Positions 42,511 to 54,631 of a stretch of 64,000 bases of DNA are shown here, in pieces. The DNA comes from Ceratodon purpureus. Its lineage: Eukaryota > Streptophyta > Bryopsida > Pseudoditrichales > Ditrichaceae. Numbering within the stretch: the first letter of the stretch is position 1; each line of letters starts with the position of its first letter. The position numbers and the translations under genes are program-made. Location: contig CM026428.1 in assembly GCA_014871385.1 (NCBI GenBank), forward strand, positions 9,220,772-9,284,771. Direction: 5' to 3'. The notes beneath the pieces are model-generated. The model made no database searches. It saw nothing but the letters and a program-made list of their open reading frames with translations, and was not told where the DNA came from.

Positions 42511-45500
42511 TATTTGCTCCTTGTCGGGAGTGTTGTGCATATCAAAATGGTCTTCCATTCGCCCAACCACTCCCAAATTTTGGTCCCGCTTTGGTTAGTG
42601 AAGGCCGCGGGCAACTTTAATCCTTGAGCTGCTTTTCCCACGCCCTTATTCACTTCTCCGACGCGCGCTCTTTCCTCAAGTCTAGCCACATTCACGCGAA
42701 GATCATTCACGATTTCAATCAAGATTCTTCGGCTTGGCAGTCTTTCGGCTTCCTCATCGGATAAAGGAGAGCGTCCCCTTCTTGCTCTTCTTCGAGCGGG
42801 GCGATCTTCCGTCTCCTCGTCATCATCCCTTCGTCCTCCTCCTCGTCCTGCTCCACTAGCATCGGCATTGGTTGAGTCTCAATCACCACCCCCACTTCCA
42901 CTTGGAGGATCACCGGCAACGATCACTACTCTCACAGCCTCGCCTTGGTTGTTAGCTTGGACATTGGAGGGGCCAGCCGTGCCTTCGCCATCAGCAGGCG
43001 GTTTTTCCTTAGGGACTTGTTCTTTAGGAGCACTCTTTGCTCCCTTCCCTTTGGCCGCCCTGCCACCTCCAGCGTGTTTTGGATCTTGCTCCGTTTCCTC
43101 CCCTGAATCGTGAGCCGAAGTTGCGTCGTCGACCCCCTTCTTGAGAGCCTTCGCTTTACTTGTTGCCGGCTCCTTGGTAGCTTGTTTTCCTCTCGCCTTC
43201 TCTTTGGCTGCGCCACCTTCCGGTGCCGTTGTGGCCATTTTCTTAGAAGGTCGTCCAACCTTCTTAGTCTTGAAGGCTGTTGGGTTCATCGCTGCCAATT
43301 CGACGGGGTCAATTTCTCCTTGAATCGCAGCCGCGGCGTCACCCGCTTCCACTTCCACCGGATCGTCTTGGTGAGCTGCTTGAGCCTCAACTTCATCTAG
43401 TCGAGCCATCTTGCTTGTGCTCTTTTACTGAGGCTCTCGCAGCTATCCACCCTTAAGGTACTCTGATAACCACGTGTCACACTCCAAACTTAGTCGCTCG
43501 TTCCTCATGAGTCCAAGTCCGTCGCGGTGCTCCTATTTACCAACAAAACAACAAGTCCCACGAGTTAGTTTACTCCGGAGTGCGCTCCAACGAACCCCGA
43601 CGTTCAACTCCCTCACGGCACTTACTCACTTAGCCAGACTCTCTAAGACTAACTAAGTCTAACCCTCGCGACCCGCCCAAGAGACAACTCCCGGGTGCGA
43701 GTGAGGCGCCTTAAGCCTTCGCTAGCCAAGACCCTCGAGAGGATCCCCATCCATATGGCGGATTTACAAGGCCATGGATTTGGCTTTAAGGGATCTTTTA
43801 CACACTCATAGGTACTTTTCCAGAATTCCGTTCCTTCTTCACCACTTGGACATGGGAGCGAGCCATGCGTCGCGCCAGGAGCGACTCAAAGGAGCGCAAG
43901 CGCCACCAACTTACTTGGCGAGCAGTAAGTTGCCTATTCGCTCCTTGTCGGGAGTGTTGTGCATATCAAAATGGTCTTCCATTCGCCTCAACCACTCCCG
44001 AATTTTGGTCCCGCTTTGGTTAGTGAAGGCCGCGGGCAACTTCAATCCTTGAGCAGCCTTTCCCACGCCTCTATTCACTTCCCCGACGCGCGCTCTTTCC
44101 TCAAGTCTAGCCACATTCACGCGAAGATCATTCACGATTTCAATCAAGATTCTTCGGCTTGGCAGTCTTTCGGCTTCCTCATCGGATAAAGGAGAGCGTC
44201 CCCTTCTTGCTCTTCTTCGAGCGGGGCGATCTTCCGTCTCCTCGTCATCATCCCTTCGTCCTCCTCCTCGTCCTGCTCCACTAGCATCGGCATTGGTTGA
44301 GTCTCAATCACCACCCCCACTTCCACTTGGAGGATCACCGGCAACGATCACTACTCTCACAGCCTCGCCTTGGTTGTTAGCTTGGACATTGGAGGGGCCA
44401 GCCGTGCCTTCGCCATCAGCAGGCGGTTTTTCCTTAGGGACTTGTTCTTTAGGAGCACTCTTTGCTCCCTTCCCTTTGGCCGCCCTGCCACCTCCAGCGT
44501 GTTTTGGATCTTGCTCCGTTTCCTCCCCTGAATCGTGAGCCGAAGTTGCGTCGTCGACCCCCTTCTTGAGAGCCTTCGCTTTACTTGTTGCCGGCTCCTT
44601 GGTAGCTTGTTTTCCTCTCGCCTTCTCTTTGGCTGCGCCACCTTCCGGTGCCGTTGTGGCCATTTTCTTAGAAGGTCGTCCAACCTTCTTAGTCTTGAAG
44701 GCTGTTGGGTTCATCGCTGCCAATTCGACGGGGTCAATTTCTCCTTGAATCGCAGCCGCGGCGTCACCCGCTTCCACTTCCACCGGATCGTCTTGGTGAG
44801 CTGCTTGAGCCTCAACTTCATCTAGTCGAGCCATCTTGCTTGTGCTCTTTTACTGAGGCTCTCGCAGCTATCCACCCTTAAGGTACTCTGATAACCACGT
44901 GTCACACTCCAAACTTAGTCGCTCGTTCCTCATGAGTCCAAGTCCGTCGCGGTGCTCCTATTTACCAACAAAACAACAAGTCCCACGAGTTAGTTTACTC
45001 CGGAGTGCGCTCCAACGAACCCCGACGTTCAACTCCCTCACGGCACTTACTCACTTAGCCAGACTCTCTAAGACTAACTAAGTCTAACCCTCGCGACCCG
45101 CCCAAGAGACAACTCCCGGGTGCGAGTGAGGCGCCTTAAGCCTTCGCTAGCCAAGACCCTCGAGAGGATCCCCATCCATATGGCGGATTTACAAGGCCAT
45201 GGATTTGGCTTTAAGGGATCTTTTACACACTCATAGGTACTTTTCCAGAATTCCGTTCCTTCTTCACCACTTGGACATGGGAGCGAGCCATGCGTCGCGC
45301 CAGGAGCGACTCAAAGGAGCGCAAGCGCCACCAACTTACTTGGCGAGCAGTAAGTTGCCTATTCGCTCCTTGTCGGGAGTGTTGTGCATATCAAAATGGT
45401 CTTCCATTCGCCTCAACCACTCCCGAATTTTGGTCCCGCTTTGGTTAGTGAAGGCCGCGGGCAACTTCAATCCTTGAGCAGCCTTTCCCACGCCTCTATT

Positions 45501-47040
45501 CACTTCCCCGACGCGCGCTCTTTCCTCAAGTCTAGCCACATTCACGCGAAGATCATTCACGATTTCAATCAAGATTCTTCGGCTTGGCAGTCTTTCGGCT
45601 TCCTCATCGGATAAAGGAGAGCGTCCCCTTCTTGCTCTTCTTCGAGCGGGGCGATCTTCCGTCTCCTCGTCATCATCCCTTCGTCCTCCTCCTCGTCCTG
45701 CTCCACTAGCATCGGCATTGGTTGAGTCTCAATCACCACCCCCACTTCCACTTGGAGGATCACCGGCAACGATCACTACTCTCACAGCCTCGCCTTGGTT
45801 GTTAGCTTGGACATTGGAGGGGCCAGCCGTGCCTTCGCCATCAGCAGGCGGTTTTTCCTTAGGGACTTGTTCTTTAGGAGCACTCTTTGCTCCCTTCCCT
45901 TTGGCCGCCCTGCCACCTCCAGCGTGTTTTGGATCTTGCTCCGTTTCCTCCCCTGAATCGTGAGCCGAAGTTGCGTCGTCGACCCCCTTCTTGAGAGCCT
46001 TCGCTTTACTTGTTGCCGGCTCCTTGGTAGCTTGTTTTCCTCTCGCCTTCTCTTTGGCTGCGCCACCTTCCGGTGCCGTTGTGGCCATTTTCTTAGAAGG
46101 TCGTCCAACCTTCTTAGTCTTGAAGGCTGTTGGGTTCATCGCTGCCAATTCGACGGGGTCAATTTCTCCTTGAATCGCAGCCGCGGCGTCACCCGCTTCC
46201 ACTTCCACCGGATCGTCTTGGTGAGCTGCTTGAGCCTCAACTTCATCTAGTCGAGCCATCTTGCTTGTGCTCTTTTACTGAGGCTCTCGCAGCTATCCAC
46301 CCTTAAGGTACTCTGATAACCACGTGTCACACTCCAAACTTAGTCGCTCGTTCCTCATGAGTCCAAGTCCGTCGCGGTGCTCCTATTTACCAACAAAACA
46401 ACAAGTCCCACGAGTTAGTTTACTCCGGAGTGCGCTCCAACGAACCCCGACGTTCAACTCCCTCACGGCACTTACTCACTTAGCCAGACTCTCTAAGACT
46501 AACTAAGTCTAACCCTCGCGACCCGCCCAAGAGACAACTCCCGGGTGCGAGTGAGGCGCCTTAAGCCTTCGCTAGCCAAGACCCTCGAGAGGATCCCCAT
46601 CCATATGGCGGATTTACAAGGCCATGGATTTGGCTTTAAGGGATCTTTTACACACTCATAGGTACTTTTCCAGAATTCCGTTCCTTCTTCACCACTTGGA
46701 CATGGGAGCGAGCCATGCGTCGCGCCAGGAGCGACTCAAAGGAGCGCAAGCGCCACCAACTTACTTGGCGAGCAGTAAGTTGCCTATTCGCTCCTTGTCG
46801 GGAGTGTTGTGCATATCAAAATGGTCTTCCATTCGCCTCAACCACTCCCGAATTTTGGTCCCGCTTTGGTTAGTGAAGGCCGCGGGCAACTTCAATCCTT
46901 GAGCAGCCTTTCCCACGCCTCTATTCACTTCCCCGACGCGCGCTCTTTCCTCAAGTCTAGCCACATTCACGCGAAGATCATTCACGATTTCAATCAAGGT
47001 TCTTCGGCTTGGCAGTCTTTCGGCTTCCTCATCGGATAAA
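42511..47040 (-). repeat. Tandem array of 1,425-bp gag/leader units (three copies and a partial fourth)
   Basis: Unit starts at 42511, 43935, 45360 and 46785; the fourth copy stops at 47040. Units 2 and 3 appear identical over their length and unit 1 differs slightly near its start. Each full unit includes a 176-codon minus-strand frame (42879-43409, 44304-44834, 45729-46259) starting MARLDEVEAQAAHQDD, rich in Lys, Ala, Glu and Pro, with an AT-hook-like KVGRPSKK. It also includes about 0.5 kb of leader with the primer-binding-site-like stretch. The frame is probably an N-terminal gag portion. Part of the retroelement fossil at 38215-47090. Confidence 0.9.
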
Positions 47041-47090
47041 GGGTTTAGGGTTTAGGGTTTAAGGGTTTAGGGTTTTAGGTTTATGTTTAG
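47041..47090 (+). repeat. Interstitial telomere-like repeat (TTTAGGG type)
   Basis: About five imperfect units of the plant telomere repeat (GGGTTTA), degenerating at the right. It begins directly where the partial fourth gag unit stops and ends at the 15-bp direct repeat. It is an internal tract, since unrelated sequence continues for 17 kb. Confidence 0.9.
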
Positions 47091-47105
47091 AACGTTCTAA
47101 GTTGA
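47091..47105. repeat. 15-bp direct repeat flanking the Ty3-like insertion (right copy)
   Basis: Identical to 38200-38214. Beyond it the sequence (AAGAAAAGTTTTTTT) continues the alignment with element E1, as expected if the older element was split here. Confidence 0.7.
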
Positions 47106-48089
47106 AAGAAAAGTTTTTTTCCCTTAATGCAAAATAGATTTCAAGTGTTTTGTGAGCCAAGAAAACCAATTTTGAAAGCAAACTAGATGTGAGGCTCTTC
47201 AAATTCCTGTTCCTAGATGAGTTAGGAATATGTCCATGCACTTTTTTCCTTCATACGTCCTAAAAAACCTAAAGAAATGCTTGATTTTTCACATGGAGGT
47301 ATGCTGAAATTCAAATGCAAAGGCCAGTCTATGATAGTAAAAAAGGCATACAGAGAAATATTGGATTGGAAATCCGAGCGGTTAGATCATGTCTTCAAAT
47401 TGTATTTACAAGTAGAAAAAACAAAACTTGAAAAAAAGTAAAATTCCGATTTTTGGTGAATTTTTGAATTTTTTACGATCTAATTAATTTAGGGCTGATT
47501 TTGAGCATGTACTGCAGTTTTGGGCAGTATTCAGCATGCCTCAATAGTGTTATCAAATTTTGATTGCGGATATCTTCTAAATTATGAAGAATTTTGAAGC
47601 ATGAATGGTCTTGTTAGAAAGATATGAAAATTTCTTATGTTGTGCCAAAATTACAGCCACATCCGTTAAAATTAGACTTATAGGGAGCCTAACCGGACCC
47701 TTAATCATACTAAAACTGTTGAATTGATGTTTTAGGGATTAAGTTTTTGACGTTATATACTTTTTTTAAAACTATAGATTTTAAAGCACCAAAATTACTC
47801 TTTTTAGTAAATTTTGATGGAGGAGTTTCCGTAAATTTTAGATATCCAAATTTATTAGATTGATGATTGTATATATTTACATATGTTTGAACCAAAATAT
47901 TGAAACATGTAAGGAGTAATTATTTTATTTTTTGATCTATTGATAGTAACACCATTTATACTAATAACTTACTTAAGATTTGATAATTGATTTGAACTAT
48001 ATCAGTTGAGATTTCAACTCTTAGTTGGAAGTTTTTTACTAAGTGTAGGCTTCACTGGTAGCTATGTTTTAAAAAAGTTCAACTCCATT
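47106..48089. other. AT-rich DNA, probably the right part of element E3
   Basis: The first ~100 bp resemble the interior of E1 after its position 48290. Similarity becomes weak further on and I could not place a right terminus. No gene seen. Confidence 0.45.
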
Positions 48090-49026
48090 TTAACCCCTAA
48101 GTGCCCAAGCATGTTTTGGGTCTCGAAACCTCCAAAACATTGATTTTTGACCACCTTGTAGAAACGACAATTTGAACCAAACAAATTTTCTTTTTTTAGA
48201 CATCCAGCCGTAAGATCTGGTACTAAACCTCCTTTAGAAGTACTGTTAAAATTTTCAACCGTTGAATGTTTACCATCTTAGAGATTATAATATTCAAAGT
48301 TGCAACAAAAGTTTTTTTGGGCATTGGTTGAATGACATAGTAAAAATAGTGCAAAGGAGGAGTTGAAGATTGTTACCCCAAACATTTTGCTCATATTTTT
48401 TTCCATGTAGGTAATCAAGTTCAGTACCTCCATGGAAAATTTGAAAGACTCATTCCTTTTTTTGGCTCTCATAAAAATTATTTTCTAGAAGGAGGTCTAA
48501 AAACGTTGATATAGTAAAACATGCATGACGTCACGTATATTTGGTTTTAGAAAAATCTGAACTGTGGTTAGGTGCCTTTATAAGTTTTTTATTTTTAGGG
48601 AAAATTATTTTTGAAAAACTTCAAAATCTCAAATTTTGACGAATTTTGAAAGAATTAATTCAAAAATTACTGAAAATATTGAAGCTTGTCTTTGTAATTT
48701 TTAGAGGCTGCCCTTGTAAAATTGGTATATTTTTTGACTTGGGTCTCTTTGGAATTTGAGTGGTGGTTTGGTTATGAACATTTTTCAAGAATTTTTTTTC
48801 AAAAAAAGCCTAATTTTAAGCTGCCCGTTTTGGACTTGAAACCTAAAATTTCTAGATAAAGGTCTTAAAATTGGAATTTGGCTTTGCAAATTCTACCACA
48901 TACATTTTGCAGTACAAGGAGCATCCAGTAAAAATATTAGGCAAAAATATTAATTTTAACCCCTTTATCTAGACTGACCAAATCAGCAAAAAGCCGTTTT
49001 GGCTTTCCTGGGCACTTAGGGGTTAA
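48090..49026. mobile_element. Non-autonomous TIR element E1 (937 bp)
   Basis: The ends are perfect 18-bp inverted repeats (TTAACCCCTAAGTGCCCA at 48090-48107 and its reverse complement at 49009-49026). TA at both edges suggests a TA target site with the repeat starting ACCCC. The interior is AT-rich without a transposase. It is related, in inverted orientation, to the element at 49325-50252. Confidence 0.8.
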
Positions 49027-49324
49027 GTGAATACCAACTATAGCCTACATAAGAATAAATAAATGAATGAAAGAATAATCAAAATCAAGTAATGCACTTC
49101 TAAAACTTTAAAAGCATTCAATCATTCAATTGCATTTACCAAATATTAGGTAATTATATGCTGTTGACTTTTCATTTGTGTTTAATCGAATAATTTCAAA
49201 TAAAAAACAACGCAAATTATGATACTTTGATATAATTTGGTTATTATAACATGATTGGAATATTTAAACTAACGTTGGATTAATTTTTTTATTTTAAAGT
49301 TATAAATTGAATATTATAAATATC

Positions 49325-50252
49325 TTAACCCCTAAACGACCACGGCCACCAAAATGGCTTTTTGCTATTTCGGGCAGCTTAGATGAAGGGGTTTAAATTA
49401 ATATTTTTGCCTAAGATTTTTACAGGAGACTCATTATACTGCAAAGTGTATGTGGTAAAATTTGCAAAGCCAAATTCCAATTTTAATACCTTCATCTAGA
49501 AATTTTAGGTTTAAAGTTTCGGGCGAGCACTTTGAAATTAGGTTTTTTTAAGATTTTTTTTCTTGAAACATGTTCATAATCAAAGCACTACTCAAATTCC
49601 AAAGAGACCTCCATGAAAAAGTTTACCATTTTTACATGGGCGGCCTCCAAAAATTACGATAACAAGCTTCAAAATTTTTGAATAAATTCTTTCAAAATTT
49701 ACCAAAATTTGAGATTTTGGAATTTTTCAAAAATAATTTCTTTCAAAAATCACAAACCCATAAAGGGACCTTACCACCGTTTAGATTTTTCCAAAACCAA
49801 ATATATGTAACGTCATGCATGTTTTACTATATCGTTGTTTTCAGATCTGCTTATAGAAAATGATTTTTATGAAGGTATAAAAAGATGAATGAGTCTCTCA
49901 AATTTTTCATGGAGGTACCCAACTTGATTAGCTACATGGAAAAAAATATTACCATGATGTTTGATGTAAAAATCTTCAACTCTTCCTTTGCACCATGAAG
50001 GCAATGCCTCTTGAGCAAGGCCTAAAAAAACTTTTGAACAAACTTTGGATGTTATGATCATGCAAATGATAAACATCCAACGGTTAATTTTTTGGAAGGT
50101 AACTTGAATTAGGCTTATGTAGAGGATCTTACGGTTGAAAGTTTTAAATAAATAAAAAAAATTGGTACATACTCCCGGGAGTGCATAGAGGTAGAAAATC
50201 GCAGTTATGAGGTTTTAGAGCTCCAAAAACACCATGGATTTTTAGGGGTTAA
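49325..50252. mobile_element. Non-autonomous TIR element E2 (928 bp), inverted relative of E1
   Basis: Ends in TTAACCCCTAAA and its complement. Read on the minus strand it aligns with E1 along most of its length: the left part here (Leu-free, AT-rich, containing AAATTTGCAAAGCCAAATTC) matches the right part of E1, and the right part (GGATCTTACGGTTGAAA) matches the left part of E1. No coding capacity. Confidence 0.8.
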
Positions 50253-51000
50253 ATGAACTAATTGGTAATAGTGTATTGGGTAAACTTCAACCAATAATGG
50301 TAGAGGCACCCTCAAATGAAGTAGCATTATTCTCAACAAGGTTGTTGAAGAAAGTAATGGAGAAATTATCTTCCTTGGAGAACCTCATTTGGGTGTGTTT
50401 CTCCACTTTTCAAATGAAACTCTTTCTAAAGCCTTAAGTTGAAATCAATCCCATCTCGAAAGCACCTTAAATTTCAATTGAGAAAGCACCCCCCCCAATT
50501 CACATCATAAACTTACAAAGAATATGAACAATACCCAGCTGACAGATTACACTCACTCACTTACAAACTTACCGTTACAAGAGAAAATTCCCAAGATTGA
50601 GAACAAGCTCACCTTGCAAACTAGCATCCAAAACCAATTTAATATAAGATGATCTAATGGTGAAGTGCCAAGTTGGTGGTGAACATGCCTTATAATTGCC
50701 CACCGTTCTAAAATTGCTCAAAATGTACAATAGCAGCTCATTTTAAAGTAGAAATATAGGTATTTCGTACATTGCTTATTTTTTTAGGTCACAATAGATA
50801 AGGGGTGTACTAGTCACCTACATTTCCGCCCTGAAATGAGCTACCATTAAATATTTGGGCGATTTTAAAACAGTGGCGATTTTACAGCGTATACTTCTCT
50901 TCCTTTTCATAGAACTCTTCTTCTCTCTAAAAATCCACTGTAATCTCGGGCTATGTGTCCCATTATGATCCATGGAATTCATTCAATTTTAGTTTATACA

Positions 51001-51030
51001 TATATATATAAATAAATAAATAAATAAATA
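51001..51030. repeat. (TA)n/(AAAT)n microsatellite
   Basis: Five TA units followed by about five AAAT units. Confidence 0.9.
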
Positions 51031-52102
51031 GTACAATGTGCAGATGTTACTTCTGTAGTACAGTACCTCATTTCAAACATGTTTTCTACAATTGAAGGGG
51101 CCTGATTTTCGACCTCTATGATTGAATATATTCTTTATGAAGTAATGGATGAATTAAACCTGCAGTGTGTAGCAATTTTGAAGCCCCAGTGGGCATGCTC
51201 GAGTGAGAAAGTGGAGTATCATAACTTAACAAGTCCAGCAAGGATAGCATAGCTGAAAGCCACTGGTTTTGAGCTTGTACCAACTTGTTTCAACAAGCTT
51301 CCATCTCGACATTGTTCCAGGTTTGCAAATCTCTTCCATGAGGCTTCAAACTCGAGAGCCACTTCAGCTAAATTTTTAGCCGGACTGTGTGTTCTGTGAT
51401 CCCATGGTGTGCCCTATTTGACAATCTTGCTCTACTTGCAGCTTCCGGATTAGCCCAACTCGTCGTCCTTCCTTTCCTTTCCTGAAAGACCCAAACGCCC
51501 AAATCGCATCCAACAATCAAAGATGATGAAAACTGAGCCATGACTCAGGAACTAAAACTTCGGAACTCGCTTGATAGAAGATGAAATTAACTTATCGAGA
51601 ATTGAGGCTCTCAGTGAAGCGAATTCATCAACACTGAATGTTGTAACTACGTTTTCTGGGCCCATGTGGATGAAACGGATAAACAGTGAACATCATCATC
51701 CAAGGCTGGGGCGCAGACTTACGATTGAACATATTGATCATTCGAGGCTTAAACCTCCCAAGTTGGGATCTGGAGGCGGTGACGCTACAGGTTGCTCAGA
51801 TTCGGCCACCCACAACTCCCATTTCTGCGCAGGATTCGCACATTCTGTCATAGTCTCTGAGTTGCCCTACACTTCTCTTGCAATCGCTCTTTTGGGTTTT
51901 GCCCATCGCAATGCGTTTCCGTCTCCCTCTCCAAATCCATCTTCAACGGCGTTACTGGAGAGTACATGGAGATTCTGTCGAGGATGGTCAAATTATGGTA
52001 AGTCTGTTTGTATGTGGGTAATGGTGTTTTCCAGATTCTGGGTTGAGGTTCTGCAATTCAGGGGTTTATGGAGAGTTTTTCAGCTCTTGAAATTGTTCAG
52101 GT

Positions 52103-52119
52103 TTTAGGGTTTAGGGTTT
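52103..52119 (+). promoter_or_regulatory. Telo-box-like element upstream of the MTERF gene
   Basis: TTTAGGGTTTAGGGTTTT, a short AAACCCTAA-type telo-box. Such boxes are known near the 5' ends of plant genes for translation and organelle biogenesis, which fits the gene about 0.55 kb downstream. The role here is inference. Confidence 0.45.
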
Positions 52120-52673
52120 TGGGGTTTGGGTTAGGACTCAGGAGTTTTGAAAATTTTGGTTTATTCAGGGTATTTTAGCACGAGTAGTGTCAAGAGTGGG
52201 GTTTTTGTTCTTACACCGCGGTTTCTTTGTGTAGGTGATGTGAATTTACATCTGTGATGAGTTTTTGGTTATCTGGATTGAAAGAGAAAGGTTTGAGATG
52301 GCTTCGGTAGGGCTGAAGACGGCTCTTCAAGCTCTCGTAGTCGACGATGTCTTATCAGGGAGTTGCTACAGCTCTTACTCAGGTGCGTGCTGACACTGTG
52401 CAGACCGGGTCTTGCTACAGTGGGAAGGTAGAGTTCTCTTTGCGGATTACGATTGTTCTGAAGCCATTCACGAGGTTTATGAATTGAGTTTTATGTATTA
52501 GGGTTTTAGGTTATTTGTTTCCCAAGACGTTCAGCGTGGTTTAGTTTTCTGTTTGGTTGATATTTGTGATGTTGAAGAGTTTTTTAAATTTAACGAGACA
52601 ATCCAACTTCAGAGAAGTGTTTTCAATTTTGACTTGAGTCTGCCTAGAGACACGTACAAATGAACTCTGTTGC

Positions 52674-54631
52674 ATGTGCGGCTCATACCGAGATTGTCTT
52701 GGTGGTTTGGCAGGGAAGCCACTGCGGAATGGATTTTTTTCAGGGTCAGGGTCCAACTTCGAAGTCCCTGGAACTTCGCTTTGTCGATTGGCAGCCGTAA
52801 GTTCCTCTTGCAACTCTCAACCTTTGGATGTACAAGGACCAAGTAATGATGCAGCAGGTGAGCCACGAATTCCCATTTGCCTCTTCAAACAACTGCAACT
52901 AAACACTTGTAAATGTTGGGGAATAGGAATAATTGATGACACCTACGGAATCTGCATTTCAGTTTCTGTGTTTACATATCTGAATAGCTGTATTGATGTC
53001 TGATCATTGGGAGCAGTGGGCGGGGACGGATTGAAAGTGCTAGAGATAAGTATGATGAGCGATCAAGGGGAAGTGAAATCCATGCTCGTTGAATTCCTTC
53101 AGGCTCGAGGAGTAAATGGGTCTCTGGCTACACGGGCAGTGAACAAAGCTACTCGGCTAACTGCTCACCTTCTATCTCTCTTGCGCATGGTTTATCGCAT
53201 ACGTTACCTAACAGGTTTTTCCAACTCTCCTATAAGACCTTAATTGTTTCGCTTGCCTTAATTTTCGGTGTAAGGTGGCAACTGAAAGCTCATAGTCAAC
53301 TGCAAATTCGCAGAGTTTTAAGAATCATAGATTGGGACTTATACTTGCTGTTACTTGGAGCAAGGTCGTCAGTATTTTTCTTTTGTCAACTTCCATATTT
53401 GGGTCTAGTTTGAAATGGAATTCTGAGTAATCCTAGTTTTCTTTGAACTGTACTTCCACTTATTAAGGCGGATGGTTTTGCATGTTTTGCAGGGAGGGAG
53501 CTAACAGCATCAGAAATCAGGAGCTCATTATCACCCTTCTTGGAGAAACTAGGAGCAGAACAGGACAAAGTAGGACTTGTTGATGTTTTCATAAGTTTCC
53601 CCGATGCCCCATCTGTGAAGACAAAGAACTTGGATTCATACTATTTTGGGGACTCTTTTACATCACCAGTTCTTGGAGAGGTTAAATTTCGCAGTTTCCC
53701 TCAACTCCAAGCACATATGGTATACGGGAAGCTTCCACTCTCATTGGTATATCTCCTGGAATTAGGGTTTCCTCCTGATGATGTAGCAAATGTTGTGTCA
53801 CAATTCCCATCTATTGCAAGCCACAGCGTGGAAGGGAGAGTTAAGCCCATAATTGATTTCCTGCTGGGATTGGGAATCCACGTCACCGACATACCAAAAA
53901 TCATCTTGAGGAGACCTCAACTCTTTGGGTGCAGTTTGGAAGAGAATATAAAGCCAACAGTTGCGTTATTGAAGGAGCTTGGAGTGGATTCAGAGGGCTG
54001 GGTGAAAATACTGTCACAATTTCCACATATTTTGACTTACAGCCTTGGAAAGGTTCAGCAGGTGGTGTCGTTTCTTTCAGAGATAGGGCTCTCTCCGAAA
54101 GAATCAGGCAAGGCACTCACAAGGTTCCCTCAGATTATTGGGTATAGTATTAATGCTAAGCTGAAGCCGTTTGCAGATTACTTCCACAGTATTGGAGTCA
54201 AAGACTTGAAAACTCTTGTATCAAGATCCCCACAACTTATGGGGCTAAGCCTGGAGCTCAATATCAAGCCTACAGTTCTATTCTTTTCAGAGAATGGTTA
54301 CACATCGGAAGAGCTCAGTACCATAATTCTTCGATTTCCGCAACTATTGGGGCTGAGCACGGAAGGAAACCTGCGGCCAAAGTGGGACTATTTTTTGCAA
54401 ATGGATCGACCGAATTCGGAGTTGGTTGATTTTCCTCAGTATTTTGGCTATAGCTTAGAGAAACGTATCAAACCTAGGTATGAGGCCCTGGAAATGAGGG
54501 GTATTAAGTGGTCCTTGAACCGGACGCTGAGTCTTACGGGGCCTCAGTTTCTTAAGCATATGGAGAAGGAGACAGAACTGACTGGCTTAGTTCAAAATCT
54601 TGACCTACGAGAATCTGATGGCTACCAGTAG
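52674..54631 (+). CDS. MTERF5: Mitochondrial transcription termination factor-family protein, MTERF5/MDA1-like
   Basis: Organelle nucleic-acid-binding protein of tandem helical mTERF repeats; plant MTERF5 acts in chloroplast transcription. Three exons in perfect phase: 52674-52857, 53017-53214 and 53493-54631, giving 506 codons (Arabidopsis MTERF5 is similar in length). The N-terminus (MCGSYRDCLGGLAGKPLRNG) is rich in Ser, Gly and basic residues and could be a transit peptide. The last exon holds about seven to eight mTERF motifs with the typical proline (FPSIASHS, RPQLFGCS, FPHILTYS, FPQIIGYS, SPQLMGLS, FPQLLGLS), then PKWDYFLQMD and FPQYFGYSLEKRIKPRYE, which mark the MTERF5 clade. The start is the first Met of a frame that splices in phase; a longer N-terminus from an upstream exon cannot be excluded. 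Confidence 0.88.

Larger units (their letters stand above)
38215..47090 (-). mobile_element. Ty3/Gypsy-type retroelement (Metaviridae kin), fossil, without recognisable LTRs
   Basis: An 8.9-kb insertion read on the minus strand. Parts, in element order: telomere-like repeats (47041-47090), a tandem array of gag/leader units (42511-47040), a gag-pol frame (38368-42270), and a polypurine-tract-like GGGGGAGGG at about 38226-38239 just before the far edge. A primer-binding-site-like stretch resembling the initiator-Met tRNA complement lies in each array unit (first at about 43457-43472). I found no LTR at either edge: the sequence beyond the purine tract is host element E3. The pol part looks whole, which suggests a recent insertion; the 5' part is rearranged by duplication. 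Confidence 0.8.
50253..52673. other. Intergenic region upstream of the MTERF gene
   Basis: Contains a simple repeat at 51001-51030, a telo-box-like tract at 52103-52119 and, from about 51800, less AT-rich sequence that may be promoter or untranslated leader of the MTERF gene. A 178-codon frame at 51571-52107 has no recognisable family. Confidence 0.5.

Noticed and set aside
43110-43400. Plus-strand frames repeated in each array unit
   Set aside because: They are antisense shadows of the minus-strand gag frame of the retroelement.
42511-47040. A satellite array or CRISPR-like array
   Set aside because: The units are 1.4 kb, lie inside a retroelement and carry its gag and priming region.
47041-47090. 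A true chromosome end
   Set aside because: Only about 50 bp, degenerate at one side and followed by 17 kb of ordinary sequence with genes.
51571-52107. 178-codon + strand frame upstream of the MTERF gene
   Set aside because: No family resemblance and the second half crosses telo-box and T-rich DNA. More likely promoter or leader sequence.
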